Below are positions 36,796-45,359 of a DNA stretch of 64,000 bases, piece after piece. The DNA is from a virus. Position numbers and translations under genes: made by a program. Location: positions 26,936-90,935 of IMG/VR virus record IMGVR_UViG_3300042868_008355; one strand, 5' to 3'. Position 1 is the first letter of the stretch, and each line of letters starts with the position of its first letter. The notes below the pieces were generated by a model. The model saw only the letters and a list, made by a program, of their open reading frames with translations, searched no databases and had not been told where the DNA came from.

Positions 36796-37917
36796 ATGAA
36801 AAGAAATAGAATTAGTGAAGCAACGGGTTCAGGAAATGCTGGTCATTTCAAAGTACCTATTGTATTATCTCCACAACCATGGAAAGAAAACCAAATTGCT
36901 CCATTTACAGATTCTGTTTATAGTTACGATAATGCTGAGTTGGCGTATGAAGAGGCTGACGGGGATTTTAAAGAAACTCCTGAAGAAAGAGCAAGAATTG
37001 AAAAAAGAACGGATAAAATATCACAAGTTGACGCATATCTAAAAAGTTTCTACACAGGACAAAATGATGAAGATGGAAGTAACTTAGGTGATGTTGAAAA
37101 CCCTGAAAAAATTATACATCAAGCAGTTGGACCATTAAAGGAGGATTTGGCGGTGTGGTTTGGAACAAAGAAAAAACCAAAAGGAAGTAGTCAACCAAAA
37201 GGTCCTTGGGTTAATATCTGTAGAAAAAAAGAAGGTGGAGGACATCCACCATGTGGTAGACCTGAAGCGTCTGACAAAGGATATCCAAAATGTAGAGCCG
37301 CTGGTGTTGCATCAAAAATGACAGATTCTGAAAAAAGAAGTGCTTGTCAACAAAAAAGAAAAGCCGAAAAAAGTCATAATAAATCGGGTACGGGAAATTC
37401 ACCAAAAATGGTGTCGTACAAACCAAAAAATGAATCAATGAAAAAGACAATAAAGTTAACTGAAAGTGAATTAATCAATCTTGTTAGAAAAGTATTAACA
37501 GAAGAGTCAGAACAAGAAAATAATAGAATTGGTCTATTAAAGAAAAAACCTGAATCTATGGTTATTATATGTGACGGTAAAAATGAATCAAATTTAGACC
37601 CAATTTTATATAACAAAATGTGTCATAGAAAAAAAATTGATGGTAGTAGTCCAAATGTAACTGAAGTTAGATTGTTATGTGATACCCTTGGATATCCAAC
37701 AATAATTGCAAATGGTGTGAAAGAAGGTCCACGAACTATTAGTTATAATTGTCAAGACAAAAAAATTGACCATGGTTTAGAATCTATTGATTACAATTTA
37801 AGTGATGAAGATAAAATGAAACAAGGAGAATTAGATAAAAAATGGTTATCACAATTTTGTCAATTAATTAAAAACTCTCCAAAAAGGTTCAAATCTTGTT
37901 CATCAAAAGTATCCTAA
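36796..37917 (+). CDS. Late virion protein with internal protease-like sites (373 aa)
   Basis: I recognise segments but no whole family. The N terminus MKRNRISE|AT fits the prohead-protease rule. A Cys-containing basic segment follows (GPWVNICRKKEGGGHPPCGR, then GYPKCRAAGVAS). A second Met-led motif, MKKTIKLTESELINLVRKVL followed by TE|ES (about 215-236), closely matches the N terminus of the protein at 39137-39598 (VKLTESDLNRIVKKVLSE|Q). This looks like two fused cargo modules, each with its own targeting/cleavage peptide. The C-terminal domain has spaced Cys residues. Confidence 0.55.
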   Translation: MKRNRISEATGSGNAGHFKVPIVLSPQPWKENQIAPFTDSVYSYDNAELAYEEADGDFKETPEERARIEKRTDKISQVDAYLKSFYTGQNDEDGSNLGDVENPEKIIHQAVGPLKEDLAVWFGTKKKPKGSSQPKGPWVNICRKKEGGGHPPCGRPEASDKGYPKCRAAGVASKMTDSEKRSACQQKRKAEKSHNKSGTGNSPKMVSYKPKNESMKKTIKLTESELINLVRKVLTEESEQENNRIGLLKKKPESMVIICDGKNESNLDPILYNKMCHRKKIDGSSPNVTEVRLLCDTLGYPTIIANGVKEGPRTISYNCQDKKIDHGLESIDYNLSDEDKMKQGELDKKWLSQFCQLIKNSPKRFKSCSSKVS

Positions 37918-38357
37918 TAATCAACATTCATTAATTTTTCTTTGTGAAATTCACATTTAATAGATGTGTGCTTGGTCATTTTATTATCAATAACCATTGT
38001 AAAAAATTCATCCCCTACTGTATGACAGATTTTACCGTCAATATTAGTCGTACCTAATCTTCTTTTATGGGTAATAGTGAAATAAATGTGAATATGACCT
38101 GTAGAGTCTAAATTTAATTCTTTAATTTTTGCGTGAAAGTAATATTCCGCGTCACAAAACGTAAAAATATCTTTATCGTCAAGATTAATGAAAAAAATAA
38201 TGTCTTGATTTCGTTTTAACAACGATAAGATAGGTTTGTCAGTTGAGTGGTAATGTGAAACCAAAAGAATACTTTTAGTGGTATCCATGTTTGGGATGTG
38301 TTGACCAATTAAAATATTTGAAATTAAAAGTACGATTGTTAGGATGATTGTTTTCAT
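37914..38357 (-). CDS. Secreted hypothetical protein (147 aa)
   Basis: The N terminus MKTIILTIVLLISNILIGQH is a Sec signal peptide (cleavage likely after about residue 18). The mature part is a beta-rich domain with CDAEYYFHAKIKELNLDSTG and DGKICHTVGDEFFTMVIDN; its Cys residues could form a disulfide. No family recognised. It is the last gene of a three-gene leftward operon with a membrane protein and a cytoplasmic protein, converging with the virion gene (4-nt overlap). It may act in the periplasm during lysis or exclusion. Confidence 0.6.
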   Translation of the reverse strand: MKTIILTIVLLISNILIGQHIPNMDTTKSILLVSHYHSTDKPILSLLKRNQDIIFFINLDDKDIFTFCDAEYYFHAKIKELNLDSTGHIHIYFTITHKRRLGTTNIDGKICHTVGDEFFTMVIDNKMTKHTSIKCEFHKEKLMNVDY

Positions 38358-38382
38358 AGGTAAAGGTAGTTGTTTAAATTAA

Positions 38383-38670
38383 TTAATTTATTTGGTTAGA
38401 TGTATCAGTAACTTTTACCGTATCTATTTTTTTTGGTTCTATGACAATTTTAGGTGTCAATTTTGGTTTTGGTCTTTCAATGTAAACCGTATCATGTTCT
38501 ATCACATTATCAGGAGGAAAAACAATTTCTTTTTTCACCTCAACTTTTTTTGTTTTAGGACTTCTACTTACAAAAGTAAGTAAAGTTATTGTAATTGCAA
38601 TAAAAATTGGTGTTAAAAATATACTTAAACCAAAATAAAATGTTTTTTTAAATGGACTTGTTTTCATCAT
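38383..38670 (-). CDS. Single-span membrane protein with Pro-rich periplasmic tail (95 aa)
   Basis: A basic N terminus (MMKTSPFKKT) precedes one long membrane helix (FYFGLSIFLTPIFIAITITL), then a periplasmic Lys/Pro/Val-rich tail (ERPKPKLTPKIVIEPKK). The topology is like an inner-membrane spanin or a TonB-type spacer. With the secreted protein downstream it could form a two-component envelope or lysis pair, but there is no sequence proof. It overlaps the upstream gene by 4 nt. Confidence 0.55.
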   Translation of the reverse strand: MMKTSPFKKTFYFGLSIFLTPIFIAITITLLTFVSRSPKTKKVEVKKEIVFPPDNVIEHDTVYIERPKPKLTPKIVIEPKKIDTVKVTDTSNQIN

Positions 38671-39068
38671 ATCTTGTGTAAAATATTTTGAAGAGAATGC
38701 TTAATATTTGAAGTAATTTCTTTTTCAAACTCCATACGTCTTGACTCAACTTCATTATCGAATAAATTAACAATCGAATGCCATGATTTATCTTCTAAGA
38801 ATACTGTATATGAATACACATGGTTGATTACTTTAACACTGTAATTTTCTAAAATTACGAAAATTTGTTGTTCTTCGTTTCTGATGTATCGTTTGTTTGA
38901 GATTGGAGTTAACAATAAGATTGTTTCATCTTTGTCAATCAATTTTTTACAAATTGCAATACAATCTCTTTCGTATGCGGACTTTTTAAGTTGGGGATTT
39001 GAAAGTCGAGCCAACTTAATATATTTTTGTTGGATTAGTCTTCTTAACTTGTGGGTAATGTGTTTCAT
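38667..39068 (-). CDS. Basic hypothetical protein (133 aa)
   Basis: I do not recognise a family. The N-terminal 45 residues are strongly basic (HKLRRLIQQKYIKLARLSNP), and a small alpha/beta region follows (TILLLTPISNKRYIRNEEQQ with IFVILENYSVKVI). It heads a three-gene operon. A TATCTTTG box lies on the minus strand at 39099-39092, 23 nt before the ATG. Confidence 0.55.
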   Translation of the reverse strand: MKHITHKLRRLIQQKYIKLARLSNPQLKKSAYERDCIAICKKLIDKDETILLLTPISNKRYIRNEEQQIFVILENYSVKVINHVYSYTVFLEDKSWHSIVNLFDNEVESRRMEFEKEITSNIKHSLQNILHKI

Positions 39069-39091
39069 AGTCTTATATCAGTATTTACTGA

Positions 39092-39099
39092 CAAAGATA
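39092..39099 (-). promoter_or_regulatory. Host-type -7 box (minus strand)
   Basis: TATCTTTG on the minus strand upstream of the gene at 38667-39068; no clear -33 element. Confidence 0.45.
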
Positions 39100-39136
39100 C
39101 ATGAATTTTTTAAATAAAAAAATAATTTGAGGAAAA

Positions 39137-39598
39137 TTAACAATAAGTACCTGAACAACGTTTCTTACCGTCTAACCCTTTGATTTTACCTTTACATACT
39201 TGTACCGCATAACCGTTAGCATATGCTGAAGGATAAACTTTGAATTTTGACTTGGCAGCAGATTTACCTCTAGCACAAAGTGGAGTACCTGTCTTTTTCC
39301 TTCCCTCATTCATTTCTTCAAAATCTACATACTGAGATTCTTTGTCAAATTCGTTTTTTAAAAAATCAAAAACTTGGTCAATATTTGTTTTAGCCTCAGA
39401 AATGTGGTCGTCAGCCCAATCATGTCCATTTTGAATAATATGGTCTACTTCTGCAGGGTCCATTTCCATAATCATCTCTAATTGTCTTTTCATTTGTTTT
39501 AAATTTGAAAAGAACATATAGTTTGCATCTTCTTGTTCTGAAAGAACTTTTTTAACTATTCGGTTTAAATCTGATTCGGTTAATTTTACTGGTTTCAT
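39137..39598 (-). CDS. Cargo-type virion protein with N-terminal targeting peptide (153 aa)
   Basis: It begins MKPVKLTESDLNRIVKKVLS-E|Q, the same amphipathic LTESxLxxxVxKVL motif as found inside the protein at 36796. A helical region follows (MKRQLEMIMEMDPAEVDHII), then a basic C-terminal domain with three Cys residues (PLCARGKSAAKSKFKVYPSA and VQVCKGKIKGLDGKKRCSG). The ATG at 39598 was chosen over an upstream in-frame one that overlaps the neighbouring gene. Prohead packaging and cleavage after SE are inferred. Confidence 0.6.
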   Translation of the reverse strand: MKPVKLTESDLNRIVKKVLSEQEDANYMFFSNLKQMKRQLEMIMEMDPAEVDHIIQNGHDWADDHISEAKTNIDQVFDFLKNEFDKESQYVDFEEMNEGRKKTGTPLCARGKSAAKSKFKVYPSAYANGYAVQVCKGKIKGLDGKKRCSGTYC

Positions 39599-39599
39599 A

Positions 39600-41123
39600 T
39601 TATTGTCTAAATGATGTGTTGTTTGTTTTATAGTTAACAATACTAAATGCCAACTGTTTCTTATAAGTATCTTTCTCACCTGAAGTGTTCACTTGGATAT
39701 CTACATAATAGTCATTAGGTATTTTATCTCTTGTATCAAAAATGAAATAATACTCATTTGGTGTTCTGTTTACAGGTGTCCAATCTTGAACTAATACTTC
39801 AGTTGTTCCTTCTCTAACATAAACTCTGTAGAATGCTGATACATCTTGTAACGGAGCTTGACCTGTATACGCCTTTTTAATTGTAACCCCAACCTTTCTA
39901 ATGTCGGTATTAAGGATTTGTTCGTTTTGTAATATACCGTAAAACTCAAATCCATATTTACTTGGTTCTTTAGATGTTGAACCAATTTGAATTCCTGCGG
40001 TAACTTGTTGTAATACAAATTGATTAGTGACATTAGGTAATGCTTGTCCGTTTATTGTTAAACCTGACCAAACATCGTAGTATTGACATGGGGTTGCACC
40101 TGTGAATCCATTTGGTACTATTACTTCATATACACCTCTTGTTCGTAAACAAGTTGATAATGTTGCCATACCTGGTACGGCATCACCATTTCGGTCTTCA
40201 ATTCTAACGACAGGGTCAGAATCTAAATTGGCGAAATCACCATTTTGATAAATGTATAAATACAATTTATTTGTTTGGTTTTTCAAGAATATGTTACGGT
40301 CGTCTTTGATTAAGTCGTCGTATGTTGTTTGAAGGTATGGTTGATAGAAAGTTTGTGTATGTCTCGAAAAGAATGCCACACTATAACTGTCGGTTAAACC
40401 TGTTATGTTTTCAATTTGTGGTAGATACGCAATTCCCCAACCAGTAACACCAGTTATTGAACCATTTAATAAACCATTAATTTCATTGGACATATCCATG
40501 ATAAGGTCTTCATTACCAAGTTCAAAATGTTGTCTTGCAACAATTGTTAAACCTGAGAAATTTACGGTACCTTCATTCTTATTATTATAGACCCCTGGTT
40601 GAGACCAATTACTAATAGTGGTAGTTTGATACCAATTTGATGGTCGAGTCGAGTACGCACGACTATCTACGTATGTAAGTGGTGTTGAACCACCGTTGGC
40701 ACTATTCTTTGTTAGGTTAAAATCATTATAATCATAACCAACACCTTCATCCCAAGTTTGTGGGTTTCCTGTTGAACCTGATGTTTTTGGGATTCTAAAT
40801 AAGATTAAATCAAATGAAGTTGCTCTCCTTCTTTCGTTTGACATGAACGTATTTAATAATTCATTATCAAATGATGAGGTATTTGTCATTTGTAAAACGT
40901 GAGTCATACCTGTTGTACATCCTGTGGAAACAACACCTGTTGCAATGTTTTCCCTCAACAAGTCTAAATCTAAATCAAATAAGAAACGGGTGTAACCAAA
41001 ATTTGGAATTACGTAATCGGACGCACCAAAATTCAACTCGACAATAGGGTTTCTACCCGTATTAACATATGAATTTGAGATGATAGTATTATTCTTATCT
41101 ATGTAGGACCTTAAAATTGACAT
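39600..41123 (-). CDS. Tail or baseplate structural protein (507 aa)
   Basis: I do not recognise a family with confidence. The protein is beta-rich with many Asn, Thr, Tyr and Gly residues, typical of tail or fibre proteins (VELNFGASDYVIPNFGYTRF; VNFSGLTIVARQHFELGNED; VPNGFTGATPCQYYDVWSGL). The C-terminal third has repeated beta-sandwich-like strands. It starts at 41123, 13 nt from a TATTTAT motif; an upstream start would overlap the neighbour. It is followed 2 nt later by the cargo-type gene. Confidence 0.55.
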   Translation of the reverse strand: MSILRSYIDKNNTIISNSYVNTGRNPIVELNFGASDYVIPNFGYTRFLFDLDLDLLRENIATGVVSTGCTTGMTHVLQMTNTSSFDNELLNTFMSNERRRATSFDLILFRIPKTSGSTGNPQTWDEGVGYDYNDFNLTKNSANGGSTPLTYVDSRAYSTRPSNWYQTTTISNWSQPGVYNNKNEGTVNFSGLTIVARQHFELGNEDLIMDMSNEINGLLNGSITGVTGWGIAYLPQIENITGLTDSYSVAFFSRHTQTFYQPYLQTTYDDLIKDDRNIFLKNQTNKLYLYIYQNGDFANLDSDPVVRIEDRNGDAVPGMATLSTCLRTRGVYEVIVPNGFTGATPCQYYDVWSGLTINGQALPNVTNQFVLQQVTAGIQIGSTSKEPSKYGFEFYGILQNEQILNTDIRKVGVTIKKAYTGQAPLQDVSAFYRVYVREGTTEVLVQDWTPVNRTPNEYYFIFDTRDKIPNDYYVDIQVNTSGEKDTYKKQLAFSIVNYKTNNTSFRQ

Positions 41124-41136
41124 TAATCGTTTTAAT

Positions 41137-41143
41137 ATAAATA
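41137..41143 (-). promoter_or_regulatory. Late-type motif TATTTAT (minus strand)
   Basis: It is 13 nt before the ATG at 41123, immediately after the end of the upstream gene. Confidence 0.45.
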
Positions 41144-42676
41144 TCAATTAAGTCGAATATTTCCATTAAGAATTTTGGTATAGGCATTTTGCATCTCCGT
41201 TAACATGTTTGCAACACTTGAACCGTCTTGAGTAACTGGTACAGGAGGTAAACCTGGATATGCGTGAGTATGGGTTGTTAAGAATCTAACAATCAAATTA
41301 AGTAGTTCTAAAAGTTCTTCACCCCTAACTAAACTTGATGTTTTTGGTAATAGTTCATCAACAAAATTATCTAATGAAATACCATATAATGTGTCATCAA
41401 AGTTTATTTTACCCTTACCAGGAATTGACGATAATTGTGATAACAAATAAAGGGTATCACTTGCTAATGCCCCGTAAGTTGTTTGAGTATTTAAATAAGT
41501 TTGTTGAGGTACAACGGTTGTTTTAATATTTACAGGTTTTCCAACTTTATTCTTCGCATAAATTAATCCATATCCACCATCTTTAAGTGCGGATTTTAAT
41601 TTAATTTGATTAAAGATACTTGAAACATTTGTGTAAGCGTCGGATGAGGTTGCCCCTGTCACTGATGATGATGTGATTTGAGAATATGTTAAATTGTTTG
41701 GTCTGTAAAAAATTGGGAATTTATTTTGTTCACTTGTAAACAATTGAATTCCTGAAACAGTATATGTCTGACTATTACAAGTCTTAATAAAATCATTAAT
41801 AAATTTAATGGTTTCAGTTTTTGTTAATAAATTAAACGACTCAGACGCAACCAACGATTTAAGGTTTTCATTTACAAATGTACCTACTGTTAAATTTTTT
41901 GAATTAGTTGATAAATCAGGTTTTAATTGATAAAGATATACCGTACCCGCAAATTTGTCTTGAGTATTTTCAGGGTTGGTTATTGTCCATTCTATCAAGT
42001 ACTTTACTTGTACGGTTACCTCATTTGTTTCTAAAATAGTCTTATTTGGTAATGGAACTTTTGATTGGCTAAATCTTGAAAGTTGTAAAAACCCTCTTTG
42101 TTGATTTCCAACAGGTACAATATTTGGTTGTAGTTGTGTTCCTTTAAATTTACCTGCTCTAATTAAAACCTCATCTTGTTTTACAACAACGTCAGCGCTT
42201 CCACGTCCTAATAATGCGTTGTCACCTGGCTCAGGAAATACTCCTTTATGTACGGCTTGGTCCGTGTAAGTCCCATCTTGGTTTTTTAAAGGTTTTGGGT
42301 TTTTTAATTGTGTTCCTGTTCCTGTAAATTTATTACCACCTTGATAAAACTCATATCCTGTTGTTGTTGGACTTGAGAACGTGTTTTGGATGTAATATTG
42401 GTTTTGATACTTAAAATCTTTGTTTGTATAAAGTATTTGAGCCATTTCTGTTGGCTTTGGTACTTGATACATGAAATATGGCATAAGGGGACTAAAAACA
42501 AATGGGTCTCTTGTTGTCCAAGCATCTTTTTGTTCGTTCCATGGGGGGTCTGTGATTGACCTAACAATATCATCGTAATTATCAATAAGCAACTTTGCTC
42601 GAATTCTACCCAACATCATCGGGTCCTGATTGTCCATCACCTGTACCTGAAAAAATATTGTATTATCTTGCATCAT
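41144..42676 (-). CDS. Baseplate hub-like protein with N-terminal OB-type domain (510 aa)
   Basis: The N-terminal segment (DNTIFFQVQVMDNQDPMMLG, then RIRAKLLIDNYDD and DPFVFSPLMPYFMYQVP) has the GRIRxKL strand and following prolines of gp5/VgrG-type OB-folds. The middle is an uncharacterised beta/alpha region. Near the C terminus, LLELLNLIVRFLTTHTHAYP-GLPPVPV is a motif common in baseplate proteins of T4-like environmental phages. A hub or wedge role is likely. No lysozyme domain is visible. The stop codon of the upstream 67-aa gene overlaps its start. Confidence 0.55.
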   Translation of the reverse strand: MMQDNTIFFQVQVMDNQDPMMLGRIRAKLLIDNYDDIVRSITDPPWNEQKDAWTTRDPFVFSPLMPYFMYQVPKPTEMAQILYTNKDFKYQNQYYIQNTFSSPTTTGYEFYQGGNKFTGTGTQLKNPKPLKNQDGTYTDQAVHKGVFPEPGDNALLGRGSADVVVKQDEVLIRAGKFKGTQLQPNIVPVGNQQRGFLQLSRFSQSKVPLPNKTILETNEVTVQVKYLIEWTITNPENTQDKFAGTVYLYQLKPDLSTNSKNLTVGTFVNENLKSLVASESFNLLTKTETIKFINDFIKTCNSQTYTVSGIQLFTSEQNKFPIFYRPNNLTYSQITSSSVTGATSSDAYTNVSSIFNQIKLKSALKDGGYGLIYAKNKVGKPVNIKTTVVPQQTYLNTQTTYGALASDTLYLLSQLSSIPGKGKINFDDTLYGISLDNFVDELLPKTSSLVRGEELLELLNLIVRFLTTHTHAYPGLPPVPVTQDGSSVANMLTEMQNAYTKILNGNIRLN

Positions 42677-42876
42677 TTTCTTGATTGATATTCTTTAAGC
42701 ATGTTATTATATAATTCCTCAACTTTGTCCAAATATAATGTTGATTTTATTATAGTATCTTTAGTTAAGTCAAACTCTGTAGTTAGCTTATCCATAACCT
42801 CAATTAATTTTGAGTTTGTTTGGTCCTTTAATTCGGACTGTAATTTTAAAATACTTTCAAATTCTTCTTTTTTCAT
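42673..42876 (-). CDS. Small coiled-coil protein (67 aa)
   Basis: An almost fully helical, charged peptide (MKKEEFESILKLQSELKDQT ... LYLDKVEELYNNMLKEYQSR). The start at 42876 lies 1 nt after the preceding gene's stop region and is preferred over a longer frame that overlaps it. It is translationally coupled to the baseplate-like genes on both sides. It may be a small baseplate or tail chaperone component; no family recognised. Confidence 0.5.
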   Translation of the reverse strand: MKKEEFESILKLQSELKDQTNSKLIEVMDKLTTEFDLTKDTIIKSTLYLDKVEELYNNMLKEYQSRK

Positions 42877-42877
42877 A

Positions 42878-44974
42878 TTACGTATACACCCCACTAATTT
42901 TAACAGGTCCCGCTGGAGATAATCCAATTGCCTGTATTTTACCATTTTGAGCCTTTTCTTTTTCAGCTGCAGTATTTGATGCTAAATTATACAACAACAT
43001 TAAATTTGGTGAACCATCGGGCAATGTCCCTGTTGGTACTCCAAAAGATTGTAATACCTTAATCGTATTTATTGTTGTTCTTTCAGCCGATGTACCTGGT
43101 AAAAAGTCAGCTAATAATAGTAATGCTGCAGGTATTTTTGAACCTGGAGTTGCAAGACCACTTAACAATTTTAATATTATTAAAATATCATCAACCAATG
43201 ATTTACATTTTCTATAATCATCAACTCCTCTTGCAACTTGTTGAAGTATTAAGGCAATATCGGTTAATCTTTGAATTGTTAAATATTTTTTATCTAAACT
43301 ACCTTTTGCAATATCTTTAACAACAGAAGATAATAGATTAATTATATCTTTTTTTAATAACTCAAAAAGTTGTTTAATAAAAATTGCACCAATTTTGGAT
43401 GTAACTTGTATATTAAAAGATTCAAATGTTTTTAAAAAATCAACTTGGTTATTAACTATGTTGTTAACTTGACCTGAAATGGTGTTACCACTTTGAAGAA
43501 AGGTATTTGCCGATGTTACCGCTTGATTATATAATCCTGTTGCATCATTTTGAACTACTCTCAATAATACAAATATTGGAAATAATACTTTTGGGCTTAA
43601 TACTGACCCAGCAACCGCTACCGCAATTTGTTTAATAATATCTTTATTAACGGCAATTTGCAAATCAACATTAGTCGGTAAAAAAACTTTCCAATCTGGG
43701 TTTTCAAATAAAGAATTAGTTATATCGATAATATTTTGAACTTGTTCTTCAGTAGTTAAATCATCGTTTTCTCTAAATCCAATTAATCCGTCAATAATGG
43801 TTTCAAAATCTACAGGTAACTTAATATTATCACAAGCCTCAAATTCCATAACACCATTTTGGATGTTATTAATTCTTACATCAATATTTCGTAAATCTAC
43901 TTCAGTTAATTCAAAAAATGACTCATCTACTCCGTCAAGTTCTGCAATTTTAGAAACACCACTAACATCAATTTCTCGTCTTGAATCAAAACATAAACCT
44001 AATATTCTTTGTAAGACTAATAAAAATTGTGATTGTTTTTGTATTTCATCCGAACCTAAATTAGCCTTAATTGATATTGCTCCCGAAAGTACGTTTAATA
44101 GGTTTGCGGTAAAATCTACCGAATCAAATAATTTAATAGTTGCATAATAATCTTCTAAAAAATCTACAACTTTGTTTTGTGTTCCACCAGTAATTGTTGC
44201 GGTGGGATTAACCTTTGATATAAGAGCAACTCGATAACAAGGTTGGTCAACTCCAAATTGGTTAGTTGGACTATATTGGAAATCAAATAAGTCTTGACCT
44301 GAAACTCCTTGATAGTATTTACCGTATTGACCTTTATATGAGTTTGATGAGTTAAACCCCGCCAACCTTAAATAAAACTCTTTATTCATTGGATACGGTT
44401 TTAATCCCCCATAAGGTCTAAATTCATTTGGTAAAACACTTGGTGTTGGTTTTTCGTAGATTACTTTACCTAATTTAGAATTTGTATCAACTTTTAAAAT
44501 GCTTGCAATATCCATTGATTGTACAGGGACATATATACCTTGACCAACAGGTAAAGTTTCTAATGGATTAATTTCTAATTCTGAAGACGTAAATCCCTCA
44601 AATGTTTGTTCTTGAGAACAACCTAATGCACGAATAGATTCCTGACTAATAATTCTCTTAATATCAGGCTCTATTTTTGTAACGGTTTGTAATAATTTCT
44701 TTTTTAAATAATCTAATGTGGATGAACCAGAACCATTAGCCAATCCAATCATGTTTAACAATTCGTCAAATGAATTGGGTGGTTGTCTTAAGTATCTTTT
44801 TTGTTGTGTCGCAATTTTATTTAACCCTGATGCAATATCAGGTATTCCTTGAGACTCAGAATTACCCGCAGTACTTTTTAATTTTTTTGCGGATTTAGAT
44901 ACTTCAATGTATGACTTAATTGAAGATATATCGGTCTTTGCACTATCGTATCCTTGATTTAAATCTACTGGCAT
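42878..44974 (-). CDS. Large tail/baseplate protein (698 aa)
   Basis: I do not recognise a family. The N-terminal 120 residues are helical and Lys-rich, and the middle contains mixed alpha/beta segments (LRLAGFNSSNSYKGQYGKYY). The C-terminal 300 residues are rich in hydrophobic helices (IAVAVAGSVLSPKVLFPIFV; LTIQRLTDIALILQQVARGV). These could be membrane-active or buried tape-measure-like helices. It is embedded among baseplate-type genes. Candidates are a baseplate wedge protein or a protein delivered with DNA. Confidence 0.5.
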   Translation of the reverse strand: MPVDLNQGYDSAKTDISSIKSYIEVSKSAKKLKSTAGNSESQGIPDIASGLNKIATQQKRYLRQPPNSFDELLNMIGLANGSGSSTLDYLKKKLLQTVTKIEPDIKRIISQESIRALGCSQEQTFEGFTSSELEINPLETLPVGQGIYVPVQSMDIASILKVDTNSKLGKVIYEKPTPSVLPNEFRPYGGLKPYPMNKEFYLRLAGFNSSNSYKGQYGKYYQGVSGQDLFDFQYSPTNQFGVDQPCYRVALISKVNPTATITGGTQNKVVDFLEDYYATIKLFDSVDFTANLLNVLSGAISIKANLGSDEIQKQSQFLLVLQRILGLCFDSRREIDVSGVSKIAELDGVDESFFELTEVDLRNIDVRINNIQNGVMEFEACDNIKLPVDFETIIDGLIGFRENDDLTTEEQVQNIIDITNSLFENPDWKVFLPTNVDLQIAVNKDIIKQIAVAVAGSVLSPKVLFPIFVLLRVVQNDATGLYNQAVTSANTFLQSGNTISGQVNNIVNNQVDFLKTFESFNIQVTSKIGAIFIKQLFELLKKDIINLLSSVVKDIAKGSLDKKYLTIQRLTDIALILQQVARGVDDYRKCKSLVDDILIILKLLSGLATPGSKIPAALLLLADFLPGTSAERTTINTIKVLQSFGVPTGTLPDGSPNLMLLYNLASNTAAEKEKAQNGKIQAIGLSPAGPVKISGVYT

Positions 44975-44975
44975 G

Positions 44976-45344
44976 TTACTTCATTTTGTACGATTCTTCA
45001 TCGTTTGAAACATCCTTGTCAATCAGATTTTGAATTAAGTCGTCATCCAAATCTGCAAGTGAAAAAGATTCGGTATTATTATTATTTGATTTTTCCCAAA
45101 TACTCGATTGTAGTTTAGATAAACTAATTTTCTTTTCAACACACTCGTTAACAATCTTTTGTTGTTTTTCAATAACAGGACCAATTGTCATCATGTCACC
45201 TGGGTCTTTTAACATAGATAACATTTTATTTTGAATTCTAATTGCAGTTTGTCTTTGTTCTACAAGTTCGTTATAGATTTCCTGCATTAAAGATAAAATA
45301 GAATCTTTAGTAAAATTAATTTCTTTGCGTTGAGGTCTTGGCAT
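44976..45344 (-). CDS. Small helical protein (122 aa)
   Basis: I do not recognise a family. It is predicted to be a helical hairpin (ILSLMQEIYNELVEQRQTAI; PVIEKQQKIVNECVEKKISL) with an acidic C terminus (ADLDDDLIQNLIDKD). It is the first gene of the leftward tail operon and starts 4 nt after a TATTTAT motif. A tail-assembly or baseplate role is inferred from context only. Confidence 0.5.
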   Translation of the reverse strand: MPRPQRKEINFTKDSILSLMQEIYNELVEQRQTAIRIQNKMLSMLKDPGDMMTIGPVIEKQQKIVNECVEKKISLSKLQSSIWEKSNNNNTESFSLADLDDDLIQNLIDKDVSNDEESYKMK

Positions 45345-45348
45345 ATAT

Positions 45349-45355
45349 ATAAATA
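45349..45355 (-). promoter_or_regulatory. Late-type motif TATTTAT (minus strand)
   Basis: It is 4 nt before the ATG at 45344, directly downstream of the late-sigma gene. Confidence 0.5.
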
Positions 45356-45359
45356 CTTT

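Noticed and set aside
8247-45355. T4-type late promoter TATAAATA.
   Set aside because: It appears mainly as the reverse complement of TATTTAT, in the wrong orientation for the genes concerned.
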